From CAWBJP01 sp963789165 (GTDB lineage: Bacteria > Actinomycetota > Acidimicrobiia > IMCC26256 > BP-133): DNA of 64,000 nt. The translations under genes were made by a program, and so were the position numbers. Shown here in pieces: positions 1-8,543 of the stretch. The first letter of the stretch is position 1. Each line of letters opens with the position of its first letter. The notes under the pieces were generated by a model. That model had not been told where the DNA came from and did no database searches. It was given only the letters and a program-made list of their open reading frames with translations. The stretch lies in the NCBI GenBank assembly GCA_963789165.1, contig CAWBJP010000004.1:113359-177358 (forward strand), written 5' to 3'.

Positions 1-893
1 ACCGGCGTGACCCAACGGATCATCTCATCCACGGCTGTGGGCAGCAGCGCCATGTCGTCCTGGAGCCGCGCCAGCTGCTCAGGGTGCTCGAGCAGGGCCT
101 GGAGCCCGCCGGCGATGGAGGACGACGTCGTGTCGTGGCCGGCGGTGGCGGCGATGATGTAGTACGAGATCGTCTCCATGTCCGCCATCGGCTTGCCGTC
201 GATGGTGGCGTTGGCGATCACCGAGGCCAGGTCCTCGCCCGGATTGGCCCGACGCTCGGCGGTGAGGGCGTAGAAGTAGGCGAAGAAGTCGCCCAGCACG
301 TTGATCAGGTCGATCAGGTCGACGCCCCGGCGGACCTCGGGGTCGGCGTTGCCGAAGAGCTCCTGGGTGAGGCGGAGCATGCGGGGGTAGTCGCTCTGGG
401 GCAGGCCCAGGATGGCCAGGATCCCGTTGAGGGGGAACTGCATGGCCACGTCCCGGGCAAAGTCGCACTCGCCACCACGGGCCGCCATCGCGTCGATCGC
501 CTGGCGGGCCATCTCGGCGAAGCGGGCGTCGTACCGGCCCAGGCTGCGGGGCTGGAACCAGTCGGCGGTGACGGCCCGGTGCAGGCGGTGATCGGGGTCG
601 TCCATGTGGATGAGCGTCTTGAGCACGTCGCCATGCAGCTGGCGGAAGGCCTCGTCCTCGTGGGTGGCGACGATGGGCCGCGGGCCGTTCTGGAACACGT
701 CCGGGTGGGTCTCGACCTCCATCACATCGGCGTGGCGGACGACGGCCCGGAAGGGGAGGAACTGGGGATGCTCCACCATCGGCAGCGCCGATTCCCGTCG
801 CAGCAGGGCACACGCCTCGTGGAATCGGGCCTCGTCGGCGTAGGCGGCGGGATCGACGAAGACCTGGGCGGCTTCCTCAGGGGTCAGCGACAC
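1..893 (-). CDS. Cytochrome P450, C-terminus cut by window edge
   Basis: Heme-thiolate monooxygenase of the bacterial soluble P450 class. The reading frame on the minus strand shows the I-helix oxygen-activation motif AGHDTTSS and the K-helix ExxR as DEMIRW at the very end of what is visible; the Cys heme-ligand loop lies beyond base 1. The N-terminal part (GTG at 893, about 15 nt after the upstream acetyltransferase stop) matches the PxxF/HMDDPDH-type region of actinobacterial P450s acting on steroids, terpenes or fatty acids. No clear ribosome-binding site precedes the GTG, so the gene may be translated by read-on from the acetyltransferase. Substrate cannot be deduced. Confidence 0.88.
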   Translation of the reverse strand, partial: MSLTPEEAAQVFVDPAAYADEARFHEACALLRRESALPMVEHPQFLPFRAVVRHADVMEVETHPDVFQNGPRPIVATHEDEAFRQLHGDVLKTLIHMDDPDHRLHRAVTADWFQPRSLGRYDARFAEMARQAIDAMAARGGECDFARDVAMQFPLNGILAILGLPQSDYPRMLRLTQELFGNADPEVRRGVDLIDLINVLGDFFAYFYALTAERRANPGEDLASVIANATIDGKPMADMETISYYIIAATAGHDTTSSSIAGGLQALLEHPEQLARLQDDMALLPTAVDEMIRWVTP

Positions 894-907
894 GCCCGGC
901 AGACTAA

Positions 908-1336
908 CTAGGTGGAGGTCGCAGCCCGGGCCCGCCGCCGCAGGATCCCGTCGGACGACCCCTCGAAGCGGCGGCTCTCGAGCCAGGCCGTCACGCGGTC
1001 GTGGTCGGGGTGGGTGGGGCGGACCACGTTGTAGAGGTAGTTGATGCCCCGGGCGGCCGCTTCTTGTTCCAGCTGGTCGAGCACGAAGGTGCCCACGCCG
1101 TGGCCGTGGTGTTCGGGATCGACGGCGAGGAGCATCTCGGCGTCACCCCAGGCCGTGTCCATCCAGCCGTAGGCCACCACGGTCCCGCCGTCCTCCACCC
1201 GCCACCAGTCACCGGGCAGGCGCTCGCCGGCCTCATAGGCGGGCATTTCGAAGATTCCCTTCGGAACCCCACCGACGATGCGGGCCTTGTCGGCGTCCCA
1301 CTGCGGACCGTTCTCCCGCACCCATTCAAGACCCAT
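908..1336 (-). CDS. GNAT family N-acetyltransferase
   Basis: 142-residue protein with the acetyl-CoA-binding motif A of GNAT enzymes (LAVDPEHHGHGVGTFVLD, containing the HGHGVG pyrophosphate loop) near residues 70-88. ATG at 1336 is chosen because GGAGG lies about 7 nt upstream; longer in-frame starts have no support. The substrate is unknown. It probably forms a two-gene unit with the downstream P450, whose start follows the stop by about 15 nt. Confidence 0.85.
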   Translation of the reverse strand: MGLEWVRENGPQWDADKARIVGGVPKGIFEMPAYEAGERLPGDWWRVEDGGTVVAYGWMDTAWGDAEMLLAVDPEHHGHGVGTFVLDQLEQEAAARGINYLYNVVRPTHPDHDRVTAWLESRRFEGSSDGILRRRARAATST

Positions 1337-1463
1337 GATTCGCCTCCTCGACGGGTCACAGGCTAATAGCGCCGACTCCGGGACAGTTCGCCCACCCGCC
1401 GGTCCAGAATTCGACATCGGTCCCGCGAACTCAAGCAGTCTTATCGGCACCGCGTCATTCAAC

Positions 1464-1702
1464 CTCTGGCGCAGCCGCGCCGATGAGTGCGGACATCCCC
1501 CCGTCCTACCGCTCTGGCGCTGCCGCGCCGGCGAGAAAGGAGAAGGCCTATCGACCCACCACCGGGCTCTCGTCTGCACCTCGTTTCGGACAATCCCCAG
1601 TTGTTTGACTCACGAGCTGAATGCGCATGGACGGTTGCCCGCACCTGCCCACACCTGAAGCCCTCCGGCTTTGCACCCCACCAGAGCCGCGCTCTGGCGG
1701 GG
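1464..1702 (+). promoter_or_regulatory. Structured 5' leader upstream of the Rpf-like gene
   Basis: The 399-nt gap between the acetyltransferase and the Rpf-like gene holds no gene. It contains an 18-bp motif ctctggcgc(a/t)gccgcgcc twice (1464-1481, 1512-1529), each a GGCGC/GCGCC hairpin, then two further hairpins close to the start codon: AAGCC-CTCC-GGCTT at 1658-1671 and CCAGAG-CCGCG-CTCTGG at 1681-1697, the latter extended by CCCC/GGGG to 1676-1702. Cyclic-di-AMP (ydaO) riboswitches are known upstream of actinobacterial rpf genes, but I could not match their consensus here, so this is only called a structured leader. Confidence 0.4.
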
Positions 1703-1735
1703 ACCCAAAGAATCGTGACTTCAAGGAGGCGCAAG

Positions 1736-2218
1736 ATGCGCAACCCCTTTCGATCGTTCCTCCTGCTCGTGGGCGCAATGCTCATGACAGGCACGCTCCT
1801 GATCGGTGACGTGCTGGCCGAACCGGCCCACGCCATCTCCCGCCGAGCTCCCGCCGGCGGCGCTAGCTCGTACCACCCCCCCAGCGCCGTCAGGACCGCT
1901 CGGCGTCCCGCCCGGCGCCGGACCACCCGGCACTATCGCCGGGTGGCACCGCGACCTGCACCCGCACCCGCTCCCGTCAACGGTGACGTCTGGGCCCAAC
2001 TGCGCCAGTGCGAGTCCGGCGGTCGCTACGACATCAACACCGGCAACGGCTACTACGGCGCCTACCAGTTCCTGCTGTCCACCTGGAACGGGCTGGGCTA
2101 CCCGGGTTACCCCCACCAGGCGCCGCCTCAGGTCCAGGACGAAGCGGCCCAGAAGCTCCAGGCGCGGAGCGGCTGGGGCCAGTGGCCGGCCTGTTCCCGG
2201 CGCTTCGGCCTGCGCTGA
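1736..2218 (+). CDS. Secreted Rpf-like (resuscitation-promoting factor) transglycosylase
   Basis: 160-residue exported protein. Residues 1-33 form a signal peptide ending AHA; residues 34-85 are a basic, Pro/Arg-rich linker; residues 86-160 are a transglycosylase-like Rpf domain with VWAQLRQCESGGRYDIN, the catalytic Glu at about 93, followed by YGAYQF and a C-terminal GWGQWPACS. Rpf proteins cleave peptidoglycan and stimulate regrowth of dormant actinobacteria. ATG 1736 is preceded by AAGGAGG. Monocistronic, behind a hairpin-rich leader that suggests post-transcriptional control. Confidence 0.88.
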   Translation: MRNPFRSFLLLVGAMLMTGTLLIGDVLAEPAHAISRRAPAGGASSYHPPSAVRTARRPARRRTTRHYRRVAPRPAPAPAPVNGDVWAQLRQCESGGRYDINTGNGYYGAYQFLLSTWNGLGYPGYPHQAPPQVQDEAAQKLQARSGWGQWPACSRRFGLR

Positions 2219-2293
2219 CGTCGTGCCCCACGGGCCGGGGCCGGTTGTCCCGGCCCGTGGGGTGAGGCCTGCAGTCGTCTAATTTCAACGGCC

Positions 2294-3661
2294 ATGCGGG
2301 GTTCCGCCGTCTACGCCCACCTGTGGGGCACGGCCGAGGTCGAGGCGTTGCTCTCCGACGAACCCCGGCTCCAGGCCTGGCTCGACATCCTGGCCGCCCT
2401 GGCCCGGGCCCAGGGCGAGGTGGGGCTCATCCCCGCTTCCGCCGCCGAGGAGATCGTCGGGCAGGCCCGGGTCGACCGGCTCGATCTCGACTTCGTGGTG
2501 GCCGAGACCCGGGCCACGTCCCACTCCACCTTGGGCCTCATCCGAGGCATGCAGCGGATTCTCTCGCCCGAAGCCGGCGAGTGGTTCTGCTACGGCGCCA
2601 CCGTGCAGGACGTCAGTGACACGTGGTGCGCCCTGGTGGCCCGGGACATGGGCGGGATCGTGGAGCGGGACCTCCGGGCCATCGAGGACGCCCTGGTGGG
2701 CCTGGCCGTCGAACACCGGACCACACCCATGGCCGCCCGCACCCACGGCCAGCCCGGTCTGCCCGTCACCTTCGGCTACAAGGCGGCCGTGTGGGCGGCC
2801 GAGATCCACCGGCACCGGGAACGGCTCCGTCAGGGCCGGGAACGTTGCCTGGTGGGCCAGTTGGGCGGCGCGGCGGGCACCGGGTCGCTGTGGGGTGACC
2901 GGCGCCGCCCGCTGCAGGAACGGTTCTGCGCTCTGATGGGGCTCGGGCTTCCGGAGGGCCCGTGGATCTCGGCCCGCGACCGGCTGGCCGAGTTCGGCGC
3001 CGTCCTGGCCATGGTCACCCAGACCCTGGGCAAGATCGGCAACGAGGTCCTCCAGCTCCAGCGCCCGGAGGTGGGCGAAGTGGCCGAGCCCCTCACCCCG
3101 GGGGCCGTGGGCAGCATCACCATGCCCCACAAGCGGAACCCGGAGCGCGCCGAGCACCTCGTCACCCTGGCCCGTCTGGCCCGGGCCGAGGCCGGGGTGC
3201 TGCTGGAGTCGATGGTGGTGGAACACGAGCGGGACGGCCGGGCCTGGAAAGCCGAGTGGGCTGCCTTCCCCGACCTGTGCCGGTTGACGGGCGCCTCCCT
3301 GGCCCTGGGCCGGGCCGTGGTCGAGGGGCTGGTGGTCGACCCGGCGGCCATGGCCGCCAACCTGGCGGCGCGGGGTGGCTACGTGCTGTCGGAACGGGTC
3401 ATGCAGGCGCTCTCCGAGCACGTGGGCAAGCAGTCGGCCCACCTCATCGTCTATGACGCCTCCATGGCCGGGGTGGAACAGGGCCTGTCCCTGCGGGAGG
3501 CGCTGGCCGCCTCGCCCGACGTGACCAAGCACCTCTCACCTGCCGAGCTCGACGCTCTCTGCGACCCGACCGCGGCCGTGGACCAGGCCCCCGACGTGGT
3601 CGACGAGATCCTCGCCGCCCTCGAGGAATCCCCGGTGCGGGACGAACCGGGGCAGCCGTGA
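2294..3661 (+). CDS. Fumarase/aspartase-superfamily lyase (adenylosuccinate lyase / PcaB-like)
   Basis: 455 residues, the usual length for adenylosuccinate lyase and 3-carboxy-cis,cis-muconate cycloisomerase. The superfamily signature GSITMPHKRNP is at 273-283, and the catalytic-His region ARTHGQPGLP at about 148-157. Members eliminate fumarate from, or lactonise, succinyl-type substrates. It overlaps the next lyase gene by 4 nt (GTGA), so the two are translationally coupled and may form a two-subunit or two-step system. TAATTT lies 8 nt upstream of the ATG with no ribosome-binding site, compatible with a leaderless mRNA. Adjacent purine or protocatechuate genes are absent, so neither purB nor pcaB is assigned. 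Confidence 0.82.
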   Translation: MRGSAVYAHLWGTAEVEALLSDEPRLQAWLDILAALARAQGEVGLIPASAAEEIVGQARVDRLDLDFVVAETRATSHSTLGLIRGMQRILSPEAGEWFCYGATVQDVSDTWCALVARDMGGIVERDLRAIEDALVGLAVEHRTTPMAARTHGQPGLPVTFGYKAAVWAAEIHRHRERLRQGRERCLVGQLGGAAGTGSLWGDRRRPLQERFCALMGLGLPEGPWISARDRLAEFGAVLAMVTQTLGKIGNEVLQLQRPEVGEVAEPLTPGAVGSITMPHKRNPERAEHLVTLARLARAEAGVLLESMVVEHERDGRAWKAEWAAFPDLCRLTGASLALGRAVVEGLVVDPAAMAANLAARGGYVLSERVMQALSEHVGKQSAHLIVYDASMAGVEQGLSLREALAASPDVTKHLSPAELDALCDPTAAVDQAPDVVDEILAALEESPVRDEPGQP

Positions 3662-5145
3662 CCGACCAGGAATTGCCCGGGTATCTGGGTCTGGGCGGTC
3701 GACTGGGGACGGGGCCGGCGACGGAGCTGGTGGAGGCAGGGTTCGCGCTGGAGATGGCGGAGGCGCCTTCGCTCCATGACGGATTCGCGCTGGCCGACAT
3801 CGCCCATGCCGTCGCCCTCGTCGAGGCCGGCCTCCTGCCTGCGGCTGAGGGCGTCCGCCTGCTCGGCGCCCTGGTGGAGATGGCGGCCATGCCGGCCGAG
3901 AAGTTCCCCTACGACGCCGCCTTCGGCGACCCCTGGAACTCGAGGGAGCGGGTCGCGGAAGAGCTGGCCGGGCCGGCGGCGGGGTGGCTGGGAGTGGGGC
4001 GGCCTCGGCGGGAGGCGGCCCGGGTGGCACTACGTCTCGCTCTGCGCCGGGGTGTCCTCGACGCCCACGGCGCCCTCCTCACCCTGGCCGGTGCGTACCT
4101 GGGCCAGGCCCGGCGCCACCGGGACAGCCTCATGAGCGACTTCACCTACCTGCAGCCGGCCCAGCCGACCACGCTGGGCTACGTCCTGGCCGGCCACCTC
4201 CAGCCCGTCCTGCGTCACCTCGGGCGCCTGGAGGAGGCCTACCGGTGGGTGAACCGCAGTCCGGCCGGGGCCGGTGGCACCACCGGCAGCTCGGTGCCCG
4301 TCAGCCGGGTCCGGCTGGCGGAGCTGCTCGGCTTCGACGGCATTGTGGAGCACGCCCGGGACGCTATGTGGCAGACCGACGGCCTGGTGGAGCTGCTGGC
4401 CGTGCTGGCCTCGGCCGCCACCGAGGCGGGTCAGGTGGCGGCCGATCTGGAGATCTGGGCGTCGCCCGCCTACGGGTTCGTGGAGCTGGACGACGGCTAC
4501 TGCCGGGTGAGCGCGCTCATGCCCCAGAAGAAGAACCCCTACGCGCTGGCCGTGGTCCGCCAAGGGGCCGGAACCGTCGCCGGCGCACTGGCCGCGGTGC
4601 TCTCGGGGCTGCGGACGCCCACGGCCCGCACGGACCACTTCCTGCTGGCGCCAGGCGAGGTGCGCCGGGCGCTGGCGATGTTCACGGCGTGCACGCGACT
4701 CCTGGCGGGCGTGATCGCGACGTTGTCCGTCGACAAGCGCGCTTTGGCGGCCGGCGCCGGCGAGCTGGGCCTGGTACTGGGCGACCTGGCCGACGAGATG
4801 GTGGTGGCGGGTGTGTGTGATCGGCGGACGGCCCACCGGGTGCTGGGAGAGGCGGCGCGGGCGGCGCAGAGTCAAAAGCGGGCAGTGAAGGTGGACGATG
4901 TGGCCAGCGCCGTGGGTCGAGCGGGCCTGTCGTTGCCGGCGGGGATGCTCGAGTCGCTGTCCGACCCGATGGCGCTGCTCCGACGGCGGACCGTCAAAGG
5001 GGGCTGGGCTGACCTGCCCCGGCTGCTGACCGCCTCCAGCCGAGATCTCGGCCGCCACCAACGCTTCGCCGATCGGGCGCTGGGCGCCATCGACGCCGCC
5101 GAGGCCGACCTGCTCGCCCTCGCCCGGGAGCACGCCACCGGCTGA
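3658..5145 (+). CDS. Argininosuccinate-lyase-like protein with altered active site
   Basis: 495-residue fumarase-superfamily protein closest to argininosuccinate lyase: signature VSALMPQKKNP at about 284-294 and FTYLQPAQP at 162-170. In true ArgH the latter reads THLQRAQP and its His is catalytic; here it is Tyr (164). The GSS before the MPQKKNP loop is also RVSA, and the Asp after KKNP is Tyr. These changes argue against ordinary arginine biosynthesis and for a different C-N lyase or an inactive partner. GTG start overlaps the stop of the preceding lyase. No arg genes are nearby. Confidence 0.75.
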   Translation: MTDQELPGYLGLGGRLGTGPATELVEAGFALEMAEAPSLHDGFALADIAHAVALVEAGLLPAAEGVRLLGALVEMAAMPAEKFPYDAAFGDPWNSRERVAEELAGPAAGWLGVGRPRREAARVALRLALRRGVLDAHGALLTLAGAYLGQARRHRDSLMSDFTYLQPAQPTTLGYVLAGHLQPVLRHLGRLEEAYRWVNRSPAGAGGTTGSSVPVSRVRLAELLGFDGIVEHARDAMWQTDGLVELLAVLASAATEAGQVAADLEIWASPAYGFVELDDGYCRVSALMPQKKNPYALAVVRQGAGTVAGALAAVLSGLRTPTARTDHFLLAPGEVRRALAMFTACTRLLAGVIATLSVDKRALAAGAGELGLVLGDLADEMVVAGVCDRRTAHRVLGEAARAAQSQKRAVKVDDVASAVGRAGLSLPAGMLESLSDPMALLRRRTVKGGWADLPRLLTASSRDLGRHQRFADRALGAIDAAEADLLALAREHATG

Positions 5146-5156
5146 GCCCGGTCGCG

Positions 5157-5298
5157 GCGCCTCCCCCACCCCGTCTCGCGTTAGCCAAACCCACCGCACA
5201 GGTCGGTTTCGTTAACGCGAGACGCAGCCGGCGCCTCCCCCACCCCGTCTCGCGTTAGCCAAACCCACCGCACAGGTCGGTTTCGTTAACGCGAGACG
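5157..5298. repeat. Two tandem 68-bp units, each a large hairpin
   Basis: Units 5157-5224 and 5231-5298 are identical over 68 bp, separated by 6 nt. Each contains a perfect 12-bp inverted repeat, CGTCTCGCGTTA (5172-5183; 5246-5257) and its complement (5213-5224; 5287-5298), with inner AAACC/GGTTT pairing. They sit between the convergent ends of the lyase pair and the enoyl-CoA hydratase, where they could terminate transcription from both sides, but there is no T-tract. They also resemble REP-type dispersed palindromes. Confidence 0.85.
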
Positions 5299-5311
5299 GG
5301 GGCGGGCGGGG

Positions 5312-6067
5312 TCAGGGGCGGCGGCGGTCGAGGAAGGCTTGCATGCGCTGGCGTTTGTCGTCGCTCTCGAACAGGAGGGCCTGGGCGGCGACGTCGAAGG
5401 TGGTGGTGGCGGGGCGGTGGAGCCGGAGGGCGAGCTTGGTGAGCTCGAGAGCCCGCCACGAGCGCTTGGCGATCTCGGCCGCCGTCTCCAGGGCGGCGTC
5501 GAGGACGGCGTCGGGTTCGTGGACGGCGTCGACCAGGCCGGCGTCGAGGGCGGCGGAGGCGTCGAGGGTGAGCCCGGTGTAGAGCATGCGCCGAGCCATC
5601 CCCAGGCCCACCAGCTGGGCCAGGCGCCAGTTACCGCCGGCGCCGGCCATGATGCCGAGCGCCAGCTCGGGCTGGGCGAAGCGGGCCCGGGTGGAGGCCA
5701 CCCGCAGGTCGCAGGCCATGGCCAGCTCGCAGCCGCCGCCGAGGGCGGGTCCGTCGACCACGGCGATGGTGGGCCAGCGGTGGGCTTCCAGGCGCTCGAA
5801 GAGGTCGGCGTTGATCGCCCCGAAGGCGTCGTCGGCGTCGCGGGCGGCCAGCTCGGCGATGTCGGCGCCGGCCACGAACATGCCCGGAGTGGTGGAGTGG
5901 ACGACGAGGATGCAGGGCTCGGCGGCCGCCTCGACCAGGACCCGGCCCAGCTCTTCGGTGGTGGCCTTGTCCAGGGCGTTGCGCTTGTCCGGCCGGTTGA
6001 TGCCGACCAGGAGCGCGTCGCCCCGGCGCTCGGTGACGACCCTGGGCTCGGCGCTCGCCTCGCTCAT
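5312..6067 (-). CDS. Enoyl-CoA hydratase/isomerase family protein
   Basis: 251-residue crotonase-fold protein. The oxyanion-hole segments are GADIAEL and DGPALGGGCELAMACD, followed by the PELALGIMAGAGGNWRL active-site helix with the Glu expected in hydratases. It acts on enoyl-CoA thioesters, probably in beta-oxidation. The ATG lies one base after the stop of the upstream MBL hydrolase, so the two are one transcript. Confidence 0.88.
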   Translation of the reverse strand: MSEASAEPRVVTERRGDALLVGINRPDKRNALDKATTEELGRVLVEAAAEPCILVVHSTTPGMFVAGADIAELAARDADDAFGAINADLFERLEAHRWPTIAVVDGPALGGGCELAMACDLRVASTRARFAQPELALGIMAGAGGNWRLAQLVGLGMARRMLYTGLTLDASAALDAGLVDAVHEPDAVLDAALETAAEIAKRSWRALELTKLALRLHRPATTTFDVAAQALLFESDDKRQRMQAFLDRRRP

Positions 6068-6068
6068 C

Positions 6069-7094
6069 TCAGGCCACCAGTTCGAACCGGGCCGGCTCGC
6101 CGTCCTGCTCGAGGCACCGGATGATGCCCCGGCGCTCCAGGGCCCGCAGGTGGGCCATGGCCTCGGCCACCGCCGCCCGGCGCATGAAGCCGGTGATGGA
6201 GGACCACGGCCGGGACCAGTCCATCCGTCCCGCCACCTGCCAGGCGGTGGTGAGCCCGTCGGCCAGGGCGGCGGCCACCTCGCCGAAGCGGTGCTCATGG
6301 TGGTCGGACAGCTCGGCCAGGCGGGCCTGGAGGCCCACGAAGCGGTGCTCGTGCGCCGGGAGGACCTCGTCCGTTCCATAGGGGACCAGGCGATCCAGCG
6401 ACCGCAGGTAGGCGCCCAGCGGGTCGTCCCCCGCCTGGGGGTGGAAGGGAATGTTGGGGGTGATGCGGGGCAGGACATGGTCGCCGGAGAGCATGAGGCG
6501 GTAGCGGTCCTCGTAGAAGCACAGGTGGCCGGGCGAGTGCCCGGGAGTCCAGATGGCGGTCAGGTCCCAGCCCGGCACCTCCGGCTTGTCCCCGTCCTCC
6601 GTGAGGATGTCCGGCTTCGTCGTGGTCACGAACATCTTCACCGGCATGGAGGCGTGGCTCAGCGTCTCGATCTCGTCGTCCGGAGCACCCATCCACCGCA
6701 AGTTCACCGCCACCCGCTTGAGGAGGTCGTCCGGGTCCCCATAGCGGTCCTGGACCAGGGCCGCGTCCTCCGGGTGGAGCGCCACCCACGCCCCGGACGC
6801 CTCCCGCACCCGTCCGGCCAGCCCGTAGTGGTCGGGATGGATGTGGGTGACGAGCACGCCCCGCACCGAGGTGATGTCGGTGCCGGCCTGGCGGAGGCCG
6901 GCGCACAGCGTGGACCAGGATTCGTCGGTGTTCCAGCCCGCGTCGACCAGAAAGGTGCCTGTGTCGCTCTCGAAGGCATAGACGAACACGTAGCGGAGCG
7001 GGTTGTTGGGGATGGGGACGGGGATGCTCCACAGGCCCGGGCGGACCTCTTCCACGGGCGGGAGCGGCCTCTGGGGGGTGGCGGGGGTGGCCAT
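6069..7094 (-). CDS. Metallo-beta-lactamase-fold hydrolase
   Basis: 341-residue protein with the zinc-binding signature THIHPDHYG, a later GHSPGH and LSGDHV, then an alpha-helical C-terminal winged-helix-like extension (about 230-341). This layout matches LACTB2-like/MBL hydrolases of lipid-degrading actinobacteria, which hydrolyse thioesters or small esters. ATG 7094 is the first Met before the conserved fold; the divergent VOC gene begins 80 bp away, so this gap holds both promoters. Co-transcribed with the enoyl-CoA hydratase. Confidence 0.82.
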   Translation of the reverse strand: MATPATPQRPLPPVEEVRPGLWSIPVPIPNNPLRYVFVYAFESDTGTFLVDAGWNTDESWSTLCAGLRQAGTDITSVRGVLVTHIHPDHYGLAGRVREASGAWVALHPEDAALVQDRYGDPDDLLKRVAVNLRWMGAPDDEIETLSHASMPVKMFVTTTKPDILTEDGDKPEVPGWDLTAIWTPGHSPGHLCFYEDRYRLMLSGDHVLPRITPNIPFHPQAGDDPLGAYLRSLDRLVPYGTDEVLPAHEHRFVGLQARLAELSDHHEHRFGEVAAALADGLTTAWQVAGRMDWSRPWSSITGFMRRAAVAEAMAHLRALERRGIIRCLEQDGEPARFELVA

Positions 7095-7173
7095 CCGGGG
7101 AGCATGGCACGCACCACCCCCCGGGCCCGGCACCGAGTGGCCCAGGCTCGGCGGCAGGGGCAATGCTCGGAGG

Positions 7174-7689
7174 ATGAACGATCCCCTGCTCGAGTCCTGC
7201 GCGGCCGTCTTCGACCACGCCGCCATCGCGGCCCGGCGCCTCCGGGACCTCCTCCCGCTCTACCAGGACATCCTGGGCGGCGAGTTCCTGGCCGGTGACG
7301 ACAACACCCGCGTCGGCTACCGGGCCCTCCAGCTCCGATATCCCGACGGGTCGCGGATCGAGCTCATGGAGCCGCTGACGGGCTCGACGTTCTTCGACAA
7401 GTTCTTCGCCGGCCGGGGTGAGGGCCTTCACCACGTCACCTTCAAGGTCCCCGACATCCACGCCGCCCTGGCCGTCCTCGAGCGCCATGGCGTGCCCACC
7501 ACCGGTGTCTACCTGGACGATCCCAACTGGCTCGAGGTCTTCGTCCACCCCAAGGTGGCGAACGGTGTCCTGGTCCAGATCGCCCAGGTCGGACGATCCA
7601 CCCCCGTTTCCGAATGGGGTGGCGGCGTGAGCATGGACGAGCTGCTCGCCGGCCGGGGCCTCAACGGCAACGGGGTCCCGAGCCCCTGA
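7174..7689 (+). CDS. VOC (glyoxalase/methylmalonyl-CoA-epimerase-like) protein
   Basis: 171 residues with two beta-alpha-beta-beta-beta modules: FDHAAIAARRL (metal-ligand His) near residue 14, and RGEGLHHVTFKVPD with IELMEPL, resembling methylmalonyl-CoA epimerase. VOC members bind a divalent metal and act on small acids, thioesters or antibiotics. GGAGG directly abuts the ATG, an unusually short spacing. Transcribed divergently from the MBL/hydratase pair. Confidence 0.8.
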   Translation: MNDPLLESCAAVFDHAAIAARRLRDLLPLYQDILGGEFLAGDDNTRVGYRALQLRYPDGSRIELMEPLTGSTFFDKFFAGRGEGLHHVTFKVPDIHAALAVLERHGVPTTGVYLDDPNWLEVFVHPKVANGVLVQIAQVGRSTPVSEWGGGVSMDELLAGRGLNGNGVPSP

Positions 7690-7706
7690 CGCCCCAGGAG
7701 CACGCC

Positions 7707-8543
7707 CTAGGCGAATTTGGCCGCCAGGTCGGCGTAGGCGTCGAGCACCGGGAGGGCCTCGTCGGCGGGCCCGGGTGGGACGACGAGCAGGCAGCGCGCC
7801 ACCCCCATGGCCCGGTAGTCCTCGATGGTCTGGGGTTCGGGGCGGGGACCGAAGATGTTGACGGGGATGGGATCCCGGCCGCCGTCCTCAGCCCGGCGGG
7901 CCAGCTCCGCCATGCCCTCGCGCACCCGGTGCCGGCTGGGATTGGGCATCCAACCGTCGCCGTACTCCAGCACCCGGTCGATCACCCCGGGCCCGTTGCC
8001 GCCGACGAGGACGGGCGGGTGGGGCTGCTGCACCGGCTTCGGCCACGACCACAGGGGCTCGAAGTCGACGAAGTCGCCGTGGAACTCCGCCTGCTCCTCG
8101 GTCCAGATGGCCTTCATGGCCAGGATCCGCTCCCGCATGAGCCGGAACCGGGTGCGGGGGTCGGTGCCGTGGTTCTCCATCTCCTCCCGGTTCCAGCCGC
8201 CGCCGACGCCGAAGAGGAACCGGCCGCCGGAGACGAGGTCGAGGGTGGCCACCTCCTTGGCCGTGACGATGGGGTCGCGCTCCACCACCAGGCAGACGCC
8301 CGTCCCCAGCAGCAGGCGGGAGGTGGCGGCGGCCACCGCGGCCAGGGCCACGAATGGGTCGAGGATGTGGCTGTACTCCCGGGGCAGGTCGGCCCCGCCG
8401 GGCCACGGACTGCGCCGGCTGGTGGGGATGTGGGTGTGCTCGGGCACCCACAAGGAGTCGAAGCCCCGCTCCTCCACGGCCCGGCCCAGCTCCACCACGT
8501 TGATGGAGTAGTCGGTGGGGAAGATGTAGACGCCGAAGTTCAT
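7707..8543 (-). CDS. LLM-class F420-dependent oxidoreductase
   Basis: 278-residue TIM-barrel luciferase-like protein: N-terminal MNFGVYIFPTDYS, SLWVPEHTHIP, GTGVCLVVERDP, LDLVSGGRFLFGVGGGWN and NGPGVIDRVLEYGDGWMPNP are the conserved segments of the actinobacterial F420 subfamily. It reduces or oxidises an unknown small molecule with F420. Its ATG overlaps the TGA of the inorganic pyrophosphatase C-terminal frame (ATGA), implying translational coupling. Confidence 0.87.
   Translation of the reverse strand: MNFGVYIFPTDYSINVVELGRAVEERGFDSLWVPEHTHIPTSRRSPWPGGADLPREYSHILDPFVALAAVAAATSRLLLGTGVCLVVERDPIVTAKEVATLDLVSGGRFLFGVGGGWNREEMENHGTDPRTRFRLMRERILAMKAIWTEEQAEFHGDFVDFEPLWSWPKPVQQPHPPVLVGGNGPGVIDRVLEYGDGWMPNPSRHRVREGMAELARRAEDGGRDPIPVNIFGPRPEPQTIEDYRAMGVARCLLVVPPGPADEALPVLDAYADLAAKFA

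Noticed and set aside
3658..5145. Assignment as argH
   Set aside because: Catalytic His replaced by Tyr, altered GSS loop, and no arginine genes nearby.
5157..5298. 68-bp tandem units as a CRISPR or att pair
   Set aside because: Only two units, spacer of 6 nt, no cas genes, no tRNA similarity.
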